DNA from: an uncultured Pelagibacteraceae bacterium
GTDB taxonomy: Bacteria; Pseudomonadota; Alphaproteobacteria; Pelagibacterales; Pelagibacteraceae
DNA: 53,963 nucleotides
Assembly: GCA_902552805.1 (NCBI GenBank)
Contig: CACDIC010000007.1
Location: forward strand, 1 to 53,963
Direction: 5' to 3'
Shown: piece after piece, positions 8,817 through 17,916 of the stretch
Layout of the letters: the number at the start of each line of letters is the position of its first letter
Numbering within the stretch: the stretch's first letter is position 1
The notes under the pieces: generated by a model
Database searches by the model: none
Told to the model about the DNA's origin: nothing
Seen by the model: the letters and a program-made list of their open reading frames with translations, nothing else
Position numbers and translations under genes: made by a program

Positions 8817-9521
8817 TTAGCTAAAAAAATTAAAGAATCTCTCAAAAAAACCTCGTTTTTTGTCAATCTTACCAATCAGCAAAACCTCGTTGTTATTGTG
8901 GCCCGAAATAATTCTACTAGCTGTTGTAAAAATAGTATTATCTGTATTATCTTTTATTTTTTCTAAATAACTAGCACTTAAAATTTGATTTAACGATATA
9001 TGATATTTTTTAAAAATATTTTCTATATTTTCAATTAAATTTTTTGGAAGGCAGATAAATTCTGTATCTAAAGAAAAAATGTTACAATTAATATTTTCTG
9101 GTAAAGTTGTATAAAATTTATTATCGATCACGTATTTTTCTATAAGATAATGTATAATTTTTTTATTTTGTAAGTTCGATTGACATAAATTTTTTAAATC
9201 ATTCAATGGATGAATTAAAGCATCTGAGTTGATAAGATTTCCATTATTATCTTTTTTGATTGACAATTTTATTGAGTGAAATTCATTACTATCTAAAATA
9301 ACGTATATGTCTTTAATAAAATTATTCAATTTTTTTTCAATCTTAAATACATTTAAATTTAAAAATTCATCCAACTTACTAAATTTTAATTCTTTAAAAT
9401 TTTCTTCTATTTCGAATTTTTCAGAATAAATTTTCTCATTTGTTAAAATTTCGGCAACATAAATAATAAATTGGTTATGATTTAAATAAAGATATGTTCG
9501 GAAATCTACTTTGTTAGTCAT
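8817..9521 (-). CDS. ftsA: Minimal FtsA-like division protein lacking the ATPase core
   Basis: The 234-residue product lies where ftsA normally lies, overlapping ftsQ by 8 bases. Residues about 8-24 look like the first beta hairpin of FtsA but lack the DxGT phosphate motif. Residues about 84-186 resemble subdomain 1C: a segment like the FtsA 'lhxixxxyxvD' strand (IHYLIEKYVIDN, 123-134), a strand followed by an amphipathic helix (NLIENIENIFKKYHISLNQI, 161-180), then LSASYLEKI. Next, NTIFTTASRIISG (195-207) resembles the last FtsA helix (ATAxGLLxYG). The end, GFFERFFNFFS (224-234), is an amphipathic helix like the FtsA membrane-targeting sequence. The 2A and 2B subdomains (about 150-200 residues) are missing, with no space elsewhere for them. 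The identification combines position and pattern. Alternatively, it could be an unrelated protein inserted there. Confidence 0.6.
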   Translation of the reverse strand: MTNKVDFRTYLYLNHNQFIIYVAEILTNEKIYSEKFEIEENFKELKFSKLDEFLNLNVFKIEKKLNNFIKDIYVILDSNEFHSIKLSIKKDNNGNLINSDALIHPLNDLKNLCQSNLQNKKIIHYLIEKYVIDNKFYTTLPENINCNIFSLDTEFICLPKNLIENIENIFKKYHISLNQILSASYLEKIKDNTDNTIFTTASRIISGHNNNEVLLIGKIDKKRGFFERFFNFFS

Positions 9522-10182
9522 TTATGACAATTTGATTTTTTTGACGTATATCTAAAATTTTTATATTACTGAATTCTATATTATCAAGTAAATCAATTGA
9601 TAAATTTAATGACTGTTTAATTCCTGAAATCGGTAATTTTATTAAAACTCCTGAGATCATTTCAATATCCCATCTCCCTGAGGGAAAATAGTAAAAGTTT
9701 TTTATGTTATTATATTTAAAATCAGTTTGAAGAATAATTTTTTTAAATTCTAAAAATTTTTCTGTTTCAAAATTTCCGAAAATAAAAGGTAAATTTTGAG
9801 AGTACTCTTTTGTATTAATAAATTTTCCATTTGATCCAACTATGTAATTTTTTCCGTTTACATTCGTAGATGCTAAAAAATTTGTTTTTTTAATTTTGAT
9901 TTCAATAGATGATGGATATCTTTTAAATACTTTATATTCTTCAATTAAATTATTAGAGTTTAATATTTCTTTTATTTGAGATTTTTGAATAGATAATAAA
10001 TTATCTAATTTTATTAAATTCATTATTTTAAAATATTCATTATCGTTAAATTCTATTCCTTCAATGTTGACCATATTAATTTTAGGAAGATCAAAATTTT
10101 TCAAATTTTTGTTGTTGAAAGTGCCTAGAATGATTACTAAAGAAATGTAAAAAATAATTTTTTTATTTATTTGTTGAAGCAT
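9514..10182 (-). CDS. ftsQ: Cell division protein FtsQ (short)
   Basis: FtsQ is a bitopic inner-membrane protein that recruits FtsL/FtsB to the divisome. The 222 residues start with one hydrophobic segment (about 9-20, IIFYISLVIILG). A POTRA-like region follows (MVNIEGIEFNDNEYFKI, about 37-53). Then comes the FtsQ beta domain, with RYPSSIEIKIKK near 85-96, VGSNGKFIN near 112-120 and LPFIFG near 130. It is shorter than the usual 250-300 residues and has almost no cytoplasmic N-tail. The start overlaps the ddl end by 20 bases and its end overlaps the ftsA-like gene by 8, so translation is probably coupled. Confidence 0.85.
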   Translation of the reverse strand: MLQQINKKIIFYISLVIILGTFNNKNLKNFDLPKINMVNIEGIEFNDNEYFKIMNLIKLDNLLSIQKSQIKEILNSNNLIEEYKVFKRYPSSIEIKIKKTNFLASTNVNGKNYIVGSNGKFINTKEYSQNLPFIFGNFETEKFLEFKKIILQTDFKYNNIKNFYYFPSGRWDIEMISGVLIKLPISGIKQSLNLSIDLLDNIEFSNIKILDIRQKNQIVIND

Positions 10183-11074
10183 CTTTTAAAATTAATTCAA
10201 TAAGTTTAATAAAACTTATACCACGATATGCAGCAATCTCTGGAACTAAAGAAAGTTTTGTCATTCCTGGCTGAGTATTAATTTCTAAAAGATAAAACTT
10301 CCCCCTGTAATATTTAAAATCTGAACGAGTAACTCCTCGACAACCAACCAAATTGTGTGCTTTTGAAGAAATTTTCATTATTTGTTCATATTTTTTTTTA
10401 GATAAATCCACGGGTATAATGTGCTCCGTTTTTGCTTTTGGATTGTATTTTGCTTGATAATCATAAAATTTCCTTTTTGGTTTTAATTCAATTGCACCAA
10501 GTTTCTTGGAACCAATCATTGCAGCTTGAATCTCTCTACCAGGTATAAATTCTTCAATAATTATTTTTTTATAATCTTCTAAATACTTCAATTTTTTTTT
10601 GATATCAGTTTTTTTACATATAAACACATTTACGCTCGAACCTTCATTGATTGGCTTTATCACAACTGGAAATTTAAGTTTTTTTTCAATAGTTCTAACA
10701 ATATTTTTTTCATCTTTGCTGAAAGAATAGGTCAAGAATTTTGGGGTCAATATTTTATTCTTTATAAAAATCTTTTTTGATAACACTTTATCCATTGCTA
10801 TTGATGATGAAATCACACCTGAATGTGTATAGGGAATATTAAAGCTCTCTAATATTGTTTGGATATAGCCATCCTCACCAAACTGACCATGCAATGCATT
10901 GAAAATCTTGTTTGGTTTAAATTTTTTAATAATATTAAATAAATGAAAATTTGGCTCTGTTATTTTTACAAAATAATTATTTTTTTTTAGTTCCTTAGCT
11001 ACTTGTTTTCCAGTATCAAGGCTAATTGCTCTTTCTTTCGAAATTCCGCCTGAAATAATTAATATTTTTTTCAA
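10163..11074 (-). CDS. ddl: D-alanine--D-alanine ligase
   Basis: It joins two D-alanines to make the terminal dipeptide used by MurF, in the cytosol with ATP. The 303 residues form an ATP-grasp enzyme: an N-terminal domain with GGISKERAISLDTG (about 9-22) and HGQFGEDGYIQ near 61-71, then VVIKPINEGSS near 136-146, and the metal-binding end LLEINTQPGMT near 267-277 with the conserved Glu and Asn. It starts 1 base after murB. The product feeds the MurF half of the fusion gene in the same cluster. Confidence 0.95.
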   Translation of the reverse strand: MKKILIISGGISKERAISLDTGKQVAKELKKNNYFVKITEPNFHLFNIIKKFKPNKIFNALHGQFGEDGYIQTILESFNIPYTHSGVISSSIAMDKVLSKKIFIKNKILTPKFLTYSFSKDEKNIVRTIEKKLKFPVVIKPINEGSSVNVFICKKTDIKKKLKYLEDYKKIIIEEFIPGREIQAAMIGSKKLGAIELKPKRKFYDYQAKYNPKAKTEHIIPVDLSKKKYEQIMKISSKAHNLVGCRGVTRSDFKYYRGKFYLLEINTQPGMTKLSLVPEIAAYRGISFIKLIELILKDASTNK

Positions 11075-11075
11075 T

Positions 11076-11984
11076 TTATTTTAAAATCTTAATTTCTTTT
11101 TCTAATTTTATACCAGTTTTTTCTAAAACCTCTTTTGATACAAATTCAATTAAATTGTTCATATCATTAAAAGATGCGCTACCCTTATTTACAAAAAAAT
11201 TACAATGTTTTTCTGAAATACATGCATCCCCAAAGCTTTTGTTTAAAGGAACTGACTCTTTAATTAACTCCCAAACTTTCTTATTCGTTTGTGATTTAGG
11301 ATTTTTAAAAGTGCTTCCGCTAGTTTTAATTTGGGTAGGTTGTGCTTTTTCTTTTTTTTTTACCAAATTCTCAATTTCATTTTTTATTTGAGAGGGACTA
11401 GATTTAGACCCTTTAAATGAAGCACTTAAAAAGATCAAATCATCGGATAAATTACTTTTTCTGTACTCAAAATTTATTTCTTTACTCGGAATAGTAATGA
11501 TATTTCCAGATTTATCGATTGCTTGAACTGATATCAATATATCTTTAAATTCTTTGTTAAAACAACCTGCGTTCATTCTTATTCCACCCCCTATTGTGCC
11601 TGGGATACAAGATAAAAACTCAAATCCGCTGAGGCTATTTTTTACAGCAAAATCTGATAGAGACTTATCAGTCACAGCACTTCCAGCAATTATAACATCA
11701 TCTCCAAGAAGTGAGATGTTATTAAAATTTTTTCCTAATTTTATAACTATACCATCAAATAAATCATCAGATATTAAAGTGTTAGAACCTGCTCCAAGAA
11801 TAAATATTTTTTCCTGATTATTTACTATTTTCAAAAATTTAACCAGTTCACGAAGATTGTCAGCTTTAAAAAAAACTTTTGTTTTTCCACCAATATTGAA
11901 CCAATTTTTTTTTTTAAGATCGTGCTCAAATCTTACATTTTTATTAAATTCTCCAAACAATTTTTTTAATTGGTCTAATTTCAT
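11076..11984 (-). CDS. murB: UDP-N-acetylenolpyruvoylglucosamine reductase MurB
   Basis: MurB is an FAD enzyme that reduces the enolpyruvyl group to form UDP-N-acetylmuramic acid. The start chosen is the ATG at 11984, which overlaps the murC stop as TAATG and gives MKLDQLKKLF. The reading frame is open to 12014, but that start would add ten residues of no obvious use. In the 302-residue protein the FAD-binding motif LGAGSNTLI lies near 88, the SCIPGTIGGGIRMNAG motif near 126-141, and SGSTFKNP near 222. The type I MurB pattern with a C-terminal Glu (LEKEIKIL) is kept. Confidence 0.94.
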   Translation of the reverse strand: MKLDQLKKLFGEFNKNVRFEHDLKKKNWFNIGGKTKVFFKADNLRELVKFLKIVNNQEKIFILGAGSNTLISDDLFDGIVIKLGKNFNNISLLGDDVIIAGSAVTDKSLSDFAVKNSLSGFEFLSCIPGTIGGGIRMNAGCFNKEFKDILISVQAIDKSGNIITIPSKEINFEYRKSNLSDDLIFLSASFKGSKSSPSQIKNEIENLVKKKEKAQPTQIKTSGSTFKNPKSQTNKKVWELIKESVPLNKSFGDACISEKHCNFFVNKGSASFNDMNNLIEFVSKEVLEKTGIKLEKEIKILK

Positions 11985-13378
11985 TATATTAATTTTGGGA
12001 GCTCCCTCATCCAATTAGAGATAGAACCTGCACCCATTCCAATTACAATTTTTTTTCCACTCATATTTCTTTTTATAAATTTAGCCAGTTGAAAATTATC
12101 ATTTACTAAAAATAATTTTACTTTTGAATTTTTGATTATTTCTTTAGCAAAATTTATATAATTAAATCCTAACTTTATTTTTTCTCCCGCTGAATATACA
12201 GGGCATAAAACAACAATATCAGCATTCTTAAATGCAAAAGAAAATTCTTTTCTCAAATCTTTAAGTCTTGACACTCTGTGCGGTTGAAAAATACAAACTT
12301 TTTCATAATCTTTATAAACTTTGTTTACGCCATCCAAAACTACTTTTATTTCAGTTGGATGATGAGCGTAATCATCATAAAAATCAATATTGTTATGAGT
12401 AAATATTTTATTAAATCTTCTTTGAACACCCTTAAAATTTTTTAAACCTCTTTTTATATCAGAAATTGAAATACCAATTGTAATCGCAACTGCAGCAGCT
12501 GCAACAGAATTTCTTACATTGTGAGTACCTAGTAATGGTATTCTTATTTTTTTAATCTTTATTTTTTTCTTGTTTGGGACATTTACTAATACATCAAATT
12601 CTGTAAAATTTTTATTTTGATTTAAATCTTTAATAAAAAAATTTGATTTTGGATTAAATCCATAGGTATAAAAATTTCTATTACTTAATTTTTTAATTAT
12701 CCTATTATTAATAGGGTCATCTAAACAAATAAATGATTTTCCAAACGAAGGAACTTTTTTTATAAAATTAATAAAATATTTCTTTAAGTCATCCATAGAT
12801 TTATAAAAATCCATATGCTCTCTGTCTATATTTGTAATAATTGAATAAGTAGGAGGTATATGAAGGAAGCTTCCGTCAGACTCATCTGCTTCTAAAATTG
12901 TCCAATCGCTCTTTCCTAGCTTAGCAGTATTTTTGATGGAATTGATTACTCCTCCATTAATAATTGTTGGATCTAATTTAGTTTTTTGCAGTATTGAGGT
13001 AATTAAAGAAGTTGTTGTAGTTTTGCCATGTGAACCTACCACAACAATATTTTTCATAAGAGAAACAATATGAGCTAACATTCTCCCTCTAGTAATAATT
13101 GGTAGTTTTTTTCTTCTAGCTTCAATGTACTCTGGATTATTTTTTTTTATTGCTGAGGAAATAACTGCTATTGTTGCATTTTTTAAATTTTGTTTTTTTT
13201 GACCAATAAAAACTTTTATTTTTTCTTTTTTCAATCTATCTATATTTTTATTTAATGATAGGTCACTACCTTGCACTTTAAATCCTTTTCCTTTCATAAT
13301 TAAAGAAAGTCCACTCATGCCAATACCACCGATGCCAATGAAGTGAATAACCTCAGTTTTTGCTAATTCAATTTTCAT
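11984..13378 (-). CDS. murC: UDP-N-acetylmuramate--L-alanine ligase MurC
   Basis: It adds L-alanine to UDP-MurNAc, the first step of stem-peptide building, in the cytosol. The 464 residues show the Mur-ligase layout: an N-terminal Rossmann domain with FIGIGGIGMSGLS (about 14-26), a central ATPase with P-loop VGSHGKTTTTS near 114-124, LEADESDGSFL near 161 and NIDREHMDFY near 184, and a C-terminal domain with DDYAHHPTEI near 336. It overlaps murG by 11 bases and murB by 1 base (TAATG). Confidence 0.96.
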   Translation of the reverse strand: MKIELAKTEVIHFIGIGGIGMSGLSLIMKGKGFKVQGSDLSLNKNIDRLKKEKIKVFIGQKKQNLKNATIAVISSAIKKNNPEYIEARRKKLPIITRGRMLAHIVSLMKNIVVVGSHGKTTTTSLITSILQKTKLDPTIINGGVINSIKNTAKLGKSDWTILEADESDGSFLHIPPTYSIITNIDREHMDFYKSMDDLKKYFINFIKKVPSFGKSFICLDDPINNRIIKKLSNRNFYTYGFNPKSNFFIKDLNQNKNFTEFDVLVNVPNKKKIKIKKIRIPLLGTHNVRNSVAAAAVAITIGISISDIKRGLKNFKGVQRRFNKIFTHNNIDFYDDYAHHPTEIKVVLDGVNKVYKDYEKVCIFQPHRVSRLKDLRKEFSFAFKNADIVVLCPVYSAGEKIKLGFNYINFAKEIIKNSKVKLFLVNDNFQLAKFIKRNMSGKKIVIGMGAGSISNWMRELPKLI

Positions 13379-14432
13379 TAATTATATTTAATATTTTTTG
13401 ATGTACATTTGTCCAAGTATTTTTGTAATTTAATTTTTTTAAATTTTCCTTTTTTTGCAAAAATTCAGAATTATCAGATATTATATTGGTTAGAAGTTGC
13501 TCTATATTATCCTCAAATGTTTCTTGATTAAGCATCCAACAACAATTTTTTTCTTTGTAAAATAAAGCATTCTCAAATTGATGATTATCCTTCGAATGTG
13601 GTAAAGGCACTGCAATAAATGGTATATTTAATAGAGATAATTCAGCCAAGGTTGAAGCACCTGCTCTAGTTATACAAATATCTGAATTATTGATTATTTC
13701 TTCAAAATTTTTATTAAAACTGAAGATTAAACATTCAACATTATTTTCATTATAGAAATTTTTCAAATTGAGGATATTTTTTTCATTTGTTTGTTGCAAA
13801 ATTCTGATTGAGTGTTTTTTTGAAATATTTACAATTTTATTTTTGAGATCAATATCAAAAATATTCGCTCCCTGACTTCCTCCAACAATCAATAGATCTA
13901 ATTTTTGATGGTTAAAATTTTTTTGTTTTAAACTATAAAATTTTTCTCTAACTAAGGGAAATATAGTTTCAATTTTATTTTTATATTTTGATGGAAAATT
14001 TTTTATTTTTTCTTTGTAACAAATTATTTTTTCACATGAGCTCAAAAAAAATTTATTTGCTTTACCCAAAACTTGATTGGGTTCTAAGAGGTAAATCTTT
14101 AATTTTAAGAATTTTGCTGCAAATAACAATGGAAGAGACATATAACCCCCAGTAGAAAATAATTTTTCAATATTATTTTTTTTTAATAATAAAAACGATT
14201 TTAACGTCAGTATAATTACTAATATTAAATTGATTGGAAATAAAAATATATTATTTAACCTTGGGGTATCAATAATTCTTAATTGATAATCTCCATCATT
14301 TAAATATTTTAAACCCCTTTTATCGGTTGTGATTATTACTTTTGCATCTCTAGATAAATGTTCATAAAGTATTACTGCAGGAATTACATGGCCCCCTGAT
14401 CCTCCTGTGGTTATCAAGTAATTTTTATTCAT
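13368..14432 (-). CDS. murG: UDP-GlcNAc transferase MurG
   Basis: This peripheral inner-membrane glycosyltransferase adds GlcNAc to lipid I, giving lipid II. The 354 residues match the GT28 family: ITTGGSGGHVIPAV (7-20) is the N-terminal glycine-rich acceptor loop, STGGYMSLP lies near 93, and the second glycine loop is LIVGGSQGANIFD near 188. The donor-site helix is ITRAGASTLAELSLLNIP near 254-271. It starts 1 base after the ftsW stop and ends 11 bases into murC. It is placed directly after the flippase/polymerase family gene ftsW, as in most dcw clusters. Confidence 0.95.
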   Translation of the reverse strand: MNKNYLITTGGSGGHVIPAVILYEHLSRDAKVIITTDKRGLKYLNDGDYQLRIIDTPRLNNIFLFPINLILVIILTLKSFLLLKKNNIEKLFSTGGYMSLPLLFAAKFLKLKIYLLEPNQVLGKANKFFLSSCEKIICYKEKIKNFPSKYKNKIETIFPLVREKFYSLKQKNFNHQKLDLLIVGGSQGANIFDIDLKNKIVNISKKHSIRILQQTNEKNILNLKNFYNENNVECLIFSFNKNFEEIINNSDICITRAGASTLAELSLLNIPFIAVPLPHSKDNHQFENALFYKEKNCCWMLNQETFEDNIEQLLTNIISDNSEFLQKKENLKKLNYKNTWTNVHQKILNIINEN

Positions 14433-14433
14433 T

Positions 14434-15558
14434 TTAATTTAGATTTCTTTTTGTAAAGTTCAAAATTATTCCAGATAAAATTGAAACACTAATTATTGAG
14501 GAACCACCATAACTTATAAATGGTAATGTCATACCAGTTGTAGGAAATAATCTAATATTTACTCCAATATGAATTATAGTTTGCATTAATATAAGGCTTA
14601 TAGATCCAACTAAAATTAATTTAATAGTTTCATTATTTTCAAAATTAACTTTTTTAAACACTGAGTAAATAAACACTAAAAACAATAAAAAGATTAAAAT
14701 TATGGCAATTACACCAAATTCCTCAGAAATTACTGAAATGATATAATCTGTATGAGCCTCTGGAACTCTATTTTTTAAAGTCCCCTCTCCTATACCTTTG
14801 CCAAAAAAGCCTCCACTCGTAATAGACTCTAAAGCTTTGTCTGATTGAAAATTGTAAGTTCCAGTTTCAGAATCTAAAAAAGATAATAATCTATTTTTAA
14901 TGTATGTAAATTTTGAAACAAAAAAAATTAAGTAAAAAAATATTAAAATAATTGATGAAAATAAAAAAAAAAGTAAAAATATACTTACACCCGAAGTAAA
15001 AATTAAAACTGACCAACTAAAAAAAACTAAAAGAGTTTGTCCTATATCTGGCTGTAATGATAATAATAAGGCAATACCTAAAGTAACTATAAAAGAAACT
15101 AAATACTTTATATAAATATTGCTAAATTTCTGGCTACACAATATCAAGCTAGTAAAAATTATAAGAAATGGCTTAACTAATTCTATCGGTTGAAATCTAG
15201 GTAAGAAGTATAGATCTATCCATCTCTTTGAACCCTTAACTTCTACTCCAATTATGGGCACCAAAATTAAAAATATTAATGAAAAGAAAAAGAATAGAGA
15301 AGAATATTTTAGAAGTTGTTCTTTTTTGATTGAGGATAATACAAATATTATAATTATCCCTAACAAAATAAAAACTAAATGTTTAAAAAAAAATTGGTAA
15401 TCATTTGTATCTAATTTATCAGAGGCAATTAATGATGTGGAAACTAAGGAAAAAAATAGACCTGTTAAAAATAATAAAACAATCAGTGAAAAAAGAAACT
15501 TATCAATATTTTTCCACCAATCATAATAAATACCAAATAAAGTATTCTTATTTTCCAT
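14434..15558 (-). CDS. ftsW: Septal peptidoglycan polymerase FtsW (SEDS family)
   Basis: FtsW is an integral membrane glycosyltransferase that polymerises lipid II at the septum with FtsI. The 374 residues are mostly hydrophobic with about ten membrane spans. SEDS-family signatures include GVEVKGSKRWIDLYFLPRFQP near 104-124, SLQPDIGQT near 168, GEGTLKNRVPEAHTDYI near 257-273, and LPFISYGGSS near 342-351. The Asp in VPEAHTD is a family-conserved residue. The 5' end overlaps murD by 11 bases. Confidence 0.95.
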   Translation of the reverse strand: MENKNTLFGIYYDWWKNIDKFLFSLIVLLFLTGLFFSLVSTSLIASDKLDTNDYQFFFKHLVFILLGIIIIFVLSSIKKEQLLKYSSLFFFFSLIFLILVPIIGVEVKGSKRWIDLYFLPRFQPIELVKPFLIIFTSLILCSQKFSNIYIKYLVSFIVTLGIALLLSLQPDIGQTLLVFFSWSVLIFTSGVSIFLLFFLFSSIILIFFYLIFFVSKFTYIKNRLLSFLDSETGTYNFQSDKALESITSGGFFGKGIGEGTLKNRVPEAHTDYIISVISEEFGVIAIILIFLLFLVFIYSVFKKVNFENNETIKLILVGSISLILMQTIIHIGVNIRLFPTTGMTLPFISYGGSSIISVSILSGIILNFTKRNLN

Positions 15559-16834
15559 ACATAAATCTTTTTACTAATCGATTAAAATATAAACCTCTTT
15601 CTTCGAAGTTTTTAAAACTATCAAACGACGCTGCACAAGGACTAAATAATATCGTATGTTTAATAGATCTTTTTGTTTTGATTATAGAAAAAACGTTTTT
15701 CACTGCGTCTTCTAAATTTTTATAATTTTTAAATTTTACTTTACCTCTAAGCTGTTTGATAAAAAGATTTTTATTTTCTCCATAAATAAAAGCGGTAACA
15801 TTACTTAAATCTTTTTTTTTTAATTCTAATTTGTCACCTTTTTTATAAATACCACCTAATAACCATAATATGTTAGAGGATTTTTTAATCATTCCGACAG
15901 AAGATGAAAAACTGGTAGATTTTGAGTCATTTATAATAGTGAGATTCTTCTTTTCAAGAATAATTTGTTGGCGATATTTCAAACCCTTAAAATTTTTTAT
16001 CGTTTTTTGTATAAGATAGTTTTTTAGTTTTAATTTTTTTGCCAATTCTATAATAAAAGATAGATTTTCTTTATTTGACTCAGTTAAAAAATATTTATTT
16101 TTGATTTCCAAAAGATCATTATAATTTTTTTTTGTATTTACTTTAACAATTTTACAATTAAATTTTTTAGTTTTTAATTTTCTCGAAATTAGCACGTCAT
16201 CGCTTTTTACAAATGCTAAACAACTTTTGGATTGAGAATCTAAAAGTTTAAATTTTGCATCAACATAATTTTGAAGAGTTTTATGTCTTTCAAGATGATC
16301 AGGTTTAATATTCAGGATTATTGAGTATTTTGAACTAAATAACTGACTGTAATCTAGCTGGTAAGAAGATGCTTCTATTACAAAAATTGTATTTTTTGAT
16401 ATTTTTTTTTCATTTAATGGAGGATTGCCAAAATTTCCAATAAGTCTCACATCTTTTTTTTGATCTTTTAAAATTTCATATAAAATTTTCGCAGTAGTAG
16501 ATTTTCCATTGGTGCCTGTAATAGTAATGCATTGGTTTTTAAAAAAAGCAAAAAAGACATCTAAATCTGTATAAATTTTTTTTTTATTTAGTTTTAGAAA
16601 TTTAGATAATTTACAATTAAAAATATTGATACCTGGGCTAATAATAACTATATCAAATTTTATTTTTGATAATTTTAATTTAGAAATTTGTTTTGGGTGT
16701 ATGTTTTTTAAATCATCAAATAGATAAATATCAGCTTTATTTCTTAAAAATCTAAAAGATGATATTCCACTTTTTCCAAGACCATAGATTAATATTTTTT
16801 TTTTCAAAAAAATATTTTTAATTTTTTTTTTCAT
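15548..16834 (-). CDS. murD: UDP-N-acetylmuramoyl-L-alanine--D-glutamate ligase MurD
   Basis: It adds D-glutamate to UDP-MurNAc-L-Ala. I place the start at the ATG at 16834, which overlaps the mraY stop as ATGA and gives MKKKIKNIF just before the Rossmann motif ILIYGLGKSGIS. The frame is open to 16918, but that would overlap mraY by 88 bases. The 428-residue protein has the P-loop TGTNGKSTTAK near 105, KPDHLERH near 175 and a C-terminal domain with LFSPCAASFDSFKNFEERG near 399-417. The N-terminal half is lysine-rich and rather divergent. Confidence 0.93.
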   Translation of the reverse strand: MKKKIKNIFLKKKILIYGLGKSGISSFRFLRNKADIYLFDDLKNIHPKQISKLKLSKIKFDIVIISPGINIFNCKLSKFLKLNKKKIYTDLDVFFAFFKNQCITITGTNGKSTTAKILYEILKDQKKDVRLIGNFGNPPLNEKKISKNTIFVIEASSYQLDYSQLFSSKYSIILNIKPDHLERHKTLQNYVDAKFKLLDSQSKSCLAFVKSDDVLISRKLKTKKFNCKIVKVNTKKNYNDLLEIKNKYFLTESNKENLSFIIELAKKLKLKNYLIQKTIKNFKGLKYRQQIILEKKNLTIINDSKSTSFSSSVGMIKKSSNILWLLGGIYKKGDKLELKKKDLSNVTAFIYGENKNLFIKQLRGKVKFKNYKNLEDAVKNVFSIIKTKRSIKHTILFSPCAASFDSFKNFEERGLYFNRLVKRFMYGK

Positions 16835-17916
16835 CTCAATTTTAAAGTAGCTAATCCTATCATTGCAAGAATTATAGAAATGATCCAAAACCTTATTACA
16901 ACAGTCGACTCTGGCCAACCTTTTTTCTCAAAGTGATGGTGGATAGGAGCCATCTTAAAAATTCTTTTTCCAGTAAGTTTAAATGAAATAACTTGTACCA
17001 TTACAGAAACCGCTTCCAATACAAACAGACCTCCAGTGATTGCTAAAACTATTTCATGTTTTGTTATTATTCCAACAGCTCCTAAAGAACCTCCTAAAGA
17101 CAATGAACCAGTATCGCCCATAAAAATTTTAGCTGGAGGTGCGTTAAACCATAAAAATCCAAGACATGAACCTATTATAGCTCCACAAAATATTGCTACC
17201 TCTCCAGTTCCCTCTATGTAAGGAATTTGCAAATAATCTGAAAATACAATATTACCAGTTACATAACTAATAAATGCAAAGCATGCTGCCACCAAAATTA
17301 CTGGAACAGTTGCCAAACCATCTAAACCATCTGTCAAATTAACGGCATTAGATGAACCAATAATTACAAATATTGCAAAAGGAATAAAAAACCAACCAAG
17401 ATTAATGATTAAGTTTTTAAAAAATGGAAAATATAAATTATTTATATTTTGGTAATCTATAAAATTTACATAAATAACAACACCAATAATTGATAATACA
17501 ATTTGTAAAATTATTTTAAATTTAGATGAAATTCCTGAAGAGTTACTATACTTAATCTTTTTATAATCATCAAATGCTCCTAAAAGTCCAAATGAAATAG
17601 CGATATATATACAAAACAAAATATTAATATTTGATAAGTCTGCCCACAAAATTACTGATGTAAGTAAACCTAATAGAATAATTAATCCACCCATAGTTGG
17701 TGTACCAATTTTTTTAATTATATGATCCTCAGGTCCGTCATCTCTTATAGGATTTAAAATTTTTTGATTTGAGAAGAATTTTATAAACGGCCCTCCAATT
17801 ATTAAAACTATTATGAGTGATGTGAAAACAGATAAACCAGTTCTGAAAGTTAAATATTTAAAAACATTCAAAAATCCAAACGTATCTACATAGTTTAATA
17901 AAAATTGATAAAGCAT
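16831..17916 (-). CDS. mraY: Phospho-MurNAc-pentapeptide translocase MraY
   Basis: MraY transfers phospho-MurNAc-pentapeptide to undecaprenyl phosphate, making lipid I at the inner membrane. The 361 residues have about ten membrane spans. The active-site signatures are all present: FGLLGAFDDYKKI near 109-121 with the Asp pair, NLTDGLDGLA near 193-202, FMGDTGSLSLGG near 264-275, and APIHHHFEKKGWPE near 322-335. It starts directly after the murE-murF stop with no spacer, and overlaps murD by 4 bases. Confidence 0.97.
   Translation of the reverse strand: MLYQFLLNYVDTFGFLNVFKYLTFRTGLSVFTSLIIVLIIGGPFIKFFSNQKILNPIRDDGPEDHIIKKIGTPTMGGLIILLGLLTSVILWADLSNINILFCIYIAISFGLLGAFDDYKKIKYSNSSGISSKFKIILQIVLSIIGVVIYVNFIDYQNINNLYFPFFKNLIINLGWFFIPFAIFVIIGSSNAVNLTDGLDGLATVPVILVAACFAFISYVTGNIVFSDYLQIPYIEGTGEVAIFCGAIIGSCLGFLWFNAPPAKIFMGDTGSLSLGGSLGAVGIITKHEIVLAITGGLFVLEAVSVMVQVISFKLTGKRIFKMAPIHHHFEKKGWPESTVVIRFWIISIILAMIGLATLKLR

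Noticed and set aside
8817..9521. The short ftsA-like gene could be a frameshifted or truncated pseudogene
   Set aside because: The frame is open, overlaps ftsQ by 8 bases in a coupled manner, ends with a tail resembling the FtsA membrane helix, and only 64 bases separate it from lpxC. There is no leftover 2A/2B coding sequence in other frames.
15405..15725. Open frame of 106 codons on the plus strand across ftsW/murD
   Set aside because: It is antisense to two well-supported genes with conserved motifs and has no recognisable domain. The same applies to other antisense frames, such as those inside carB, rpoD and uvrB.
16835..16918. Longer murD start at 16918
   Set aside because: It would overlap mraY by 88 bases and adds residues unlike MurD; the ATG at 16834 gives an ATGA overlap and the normal N-terminus.
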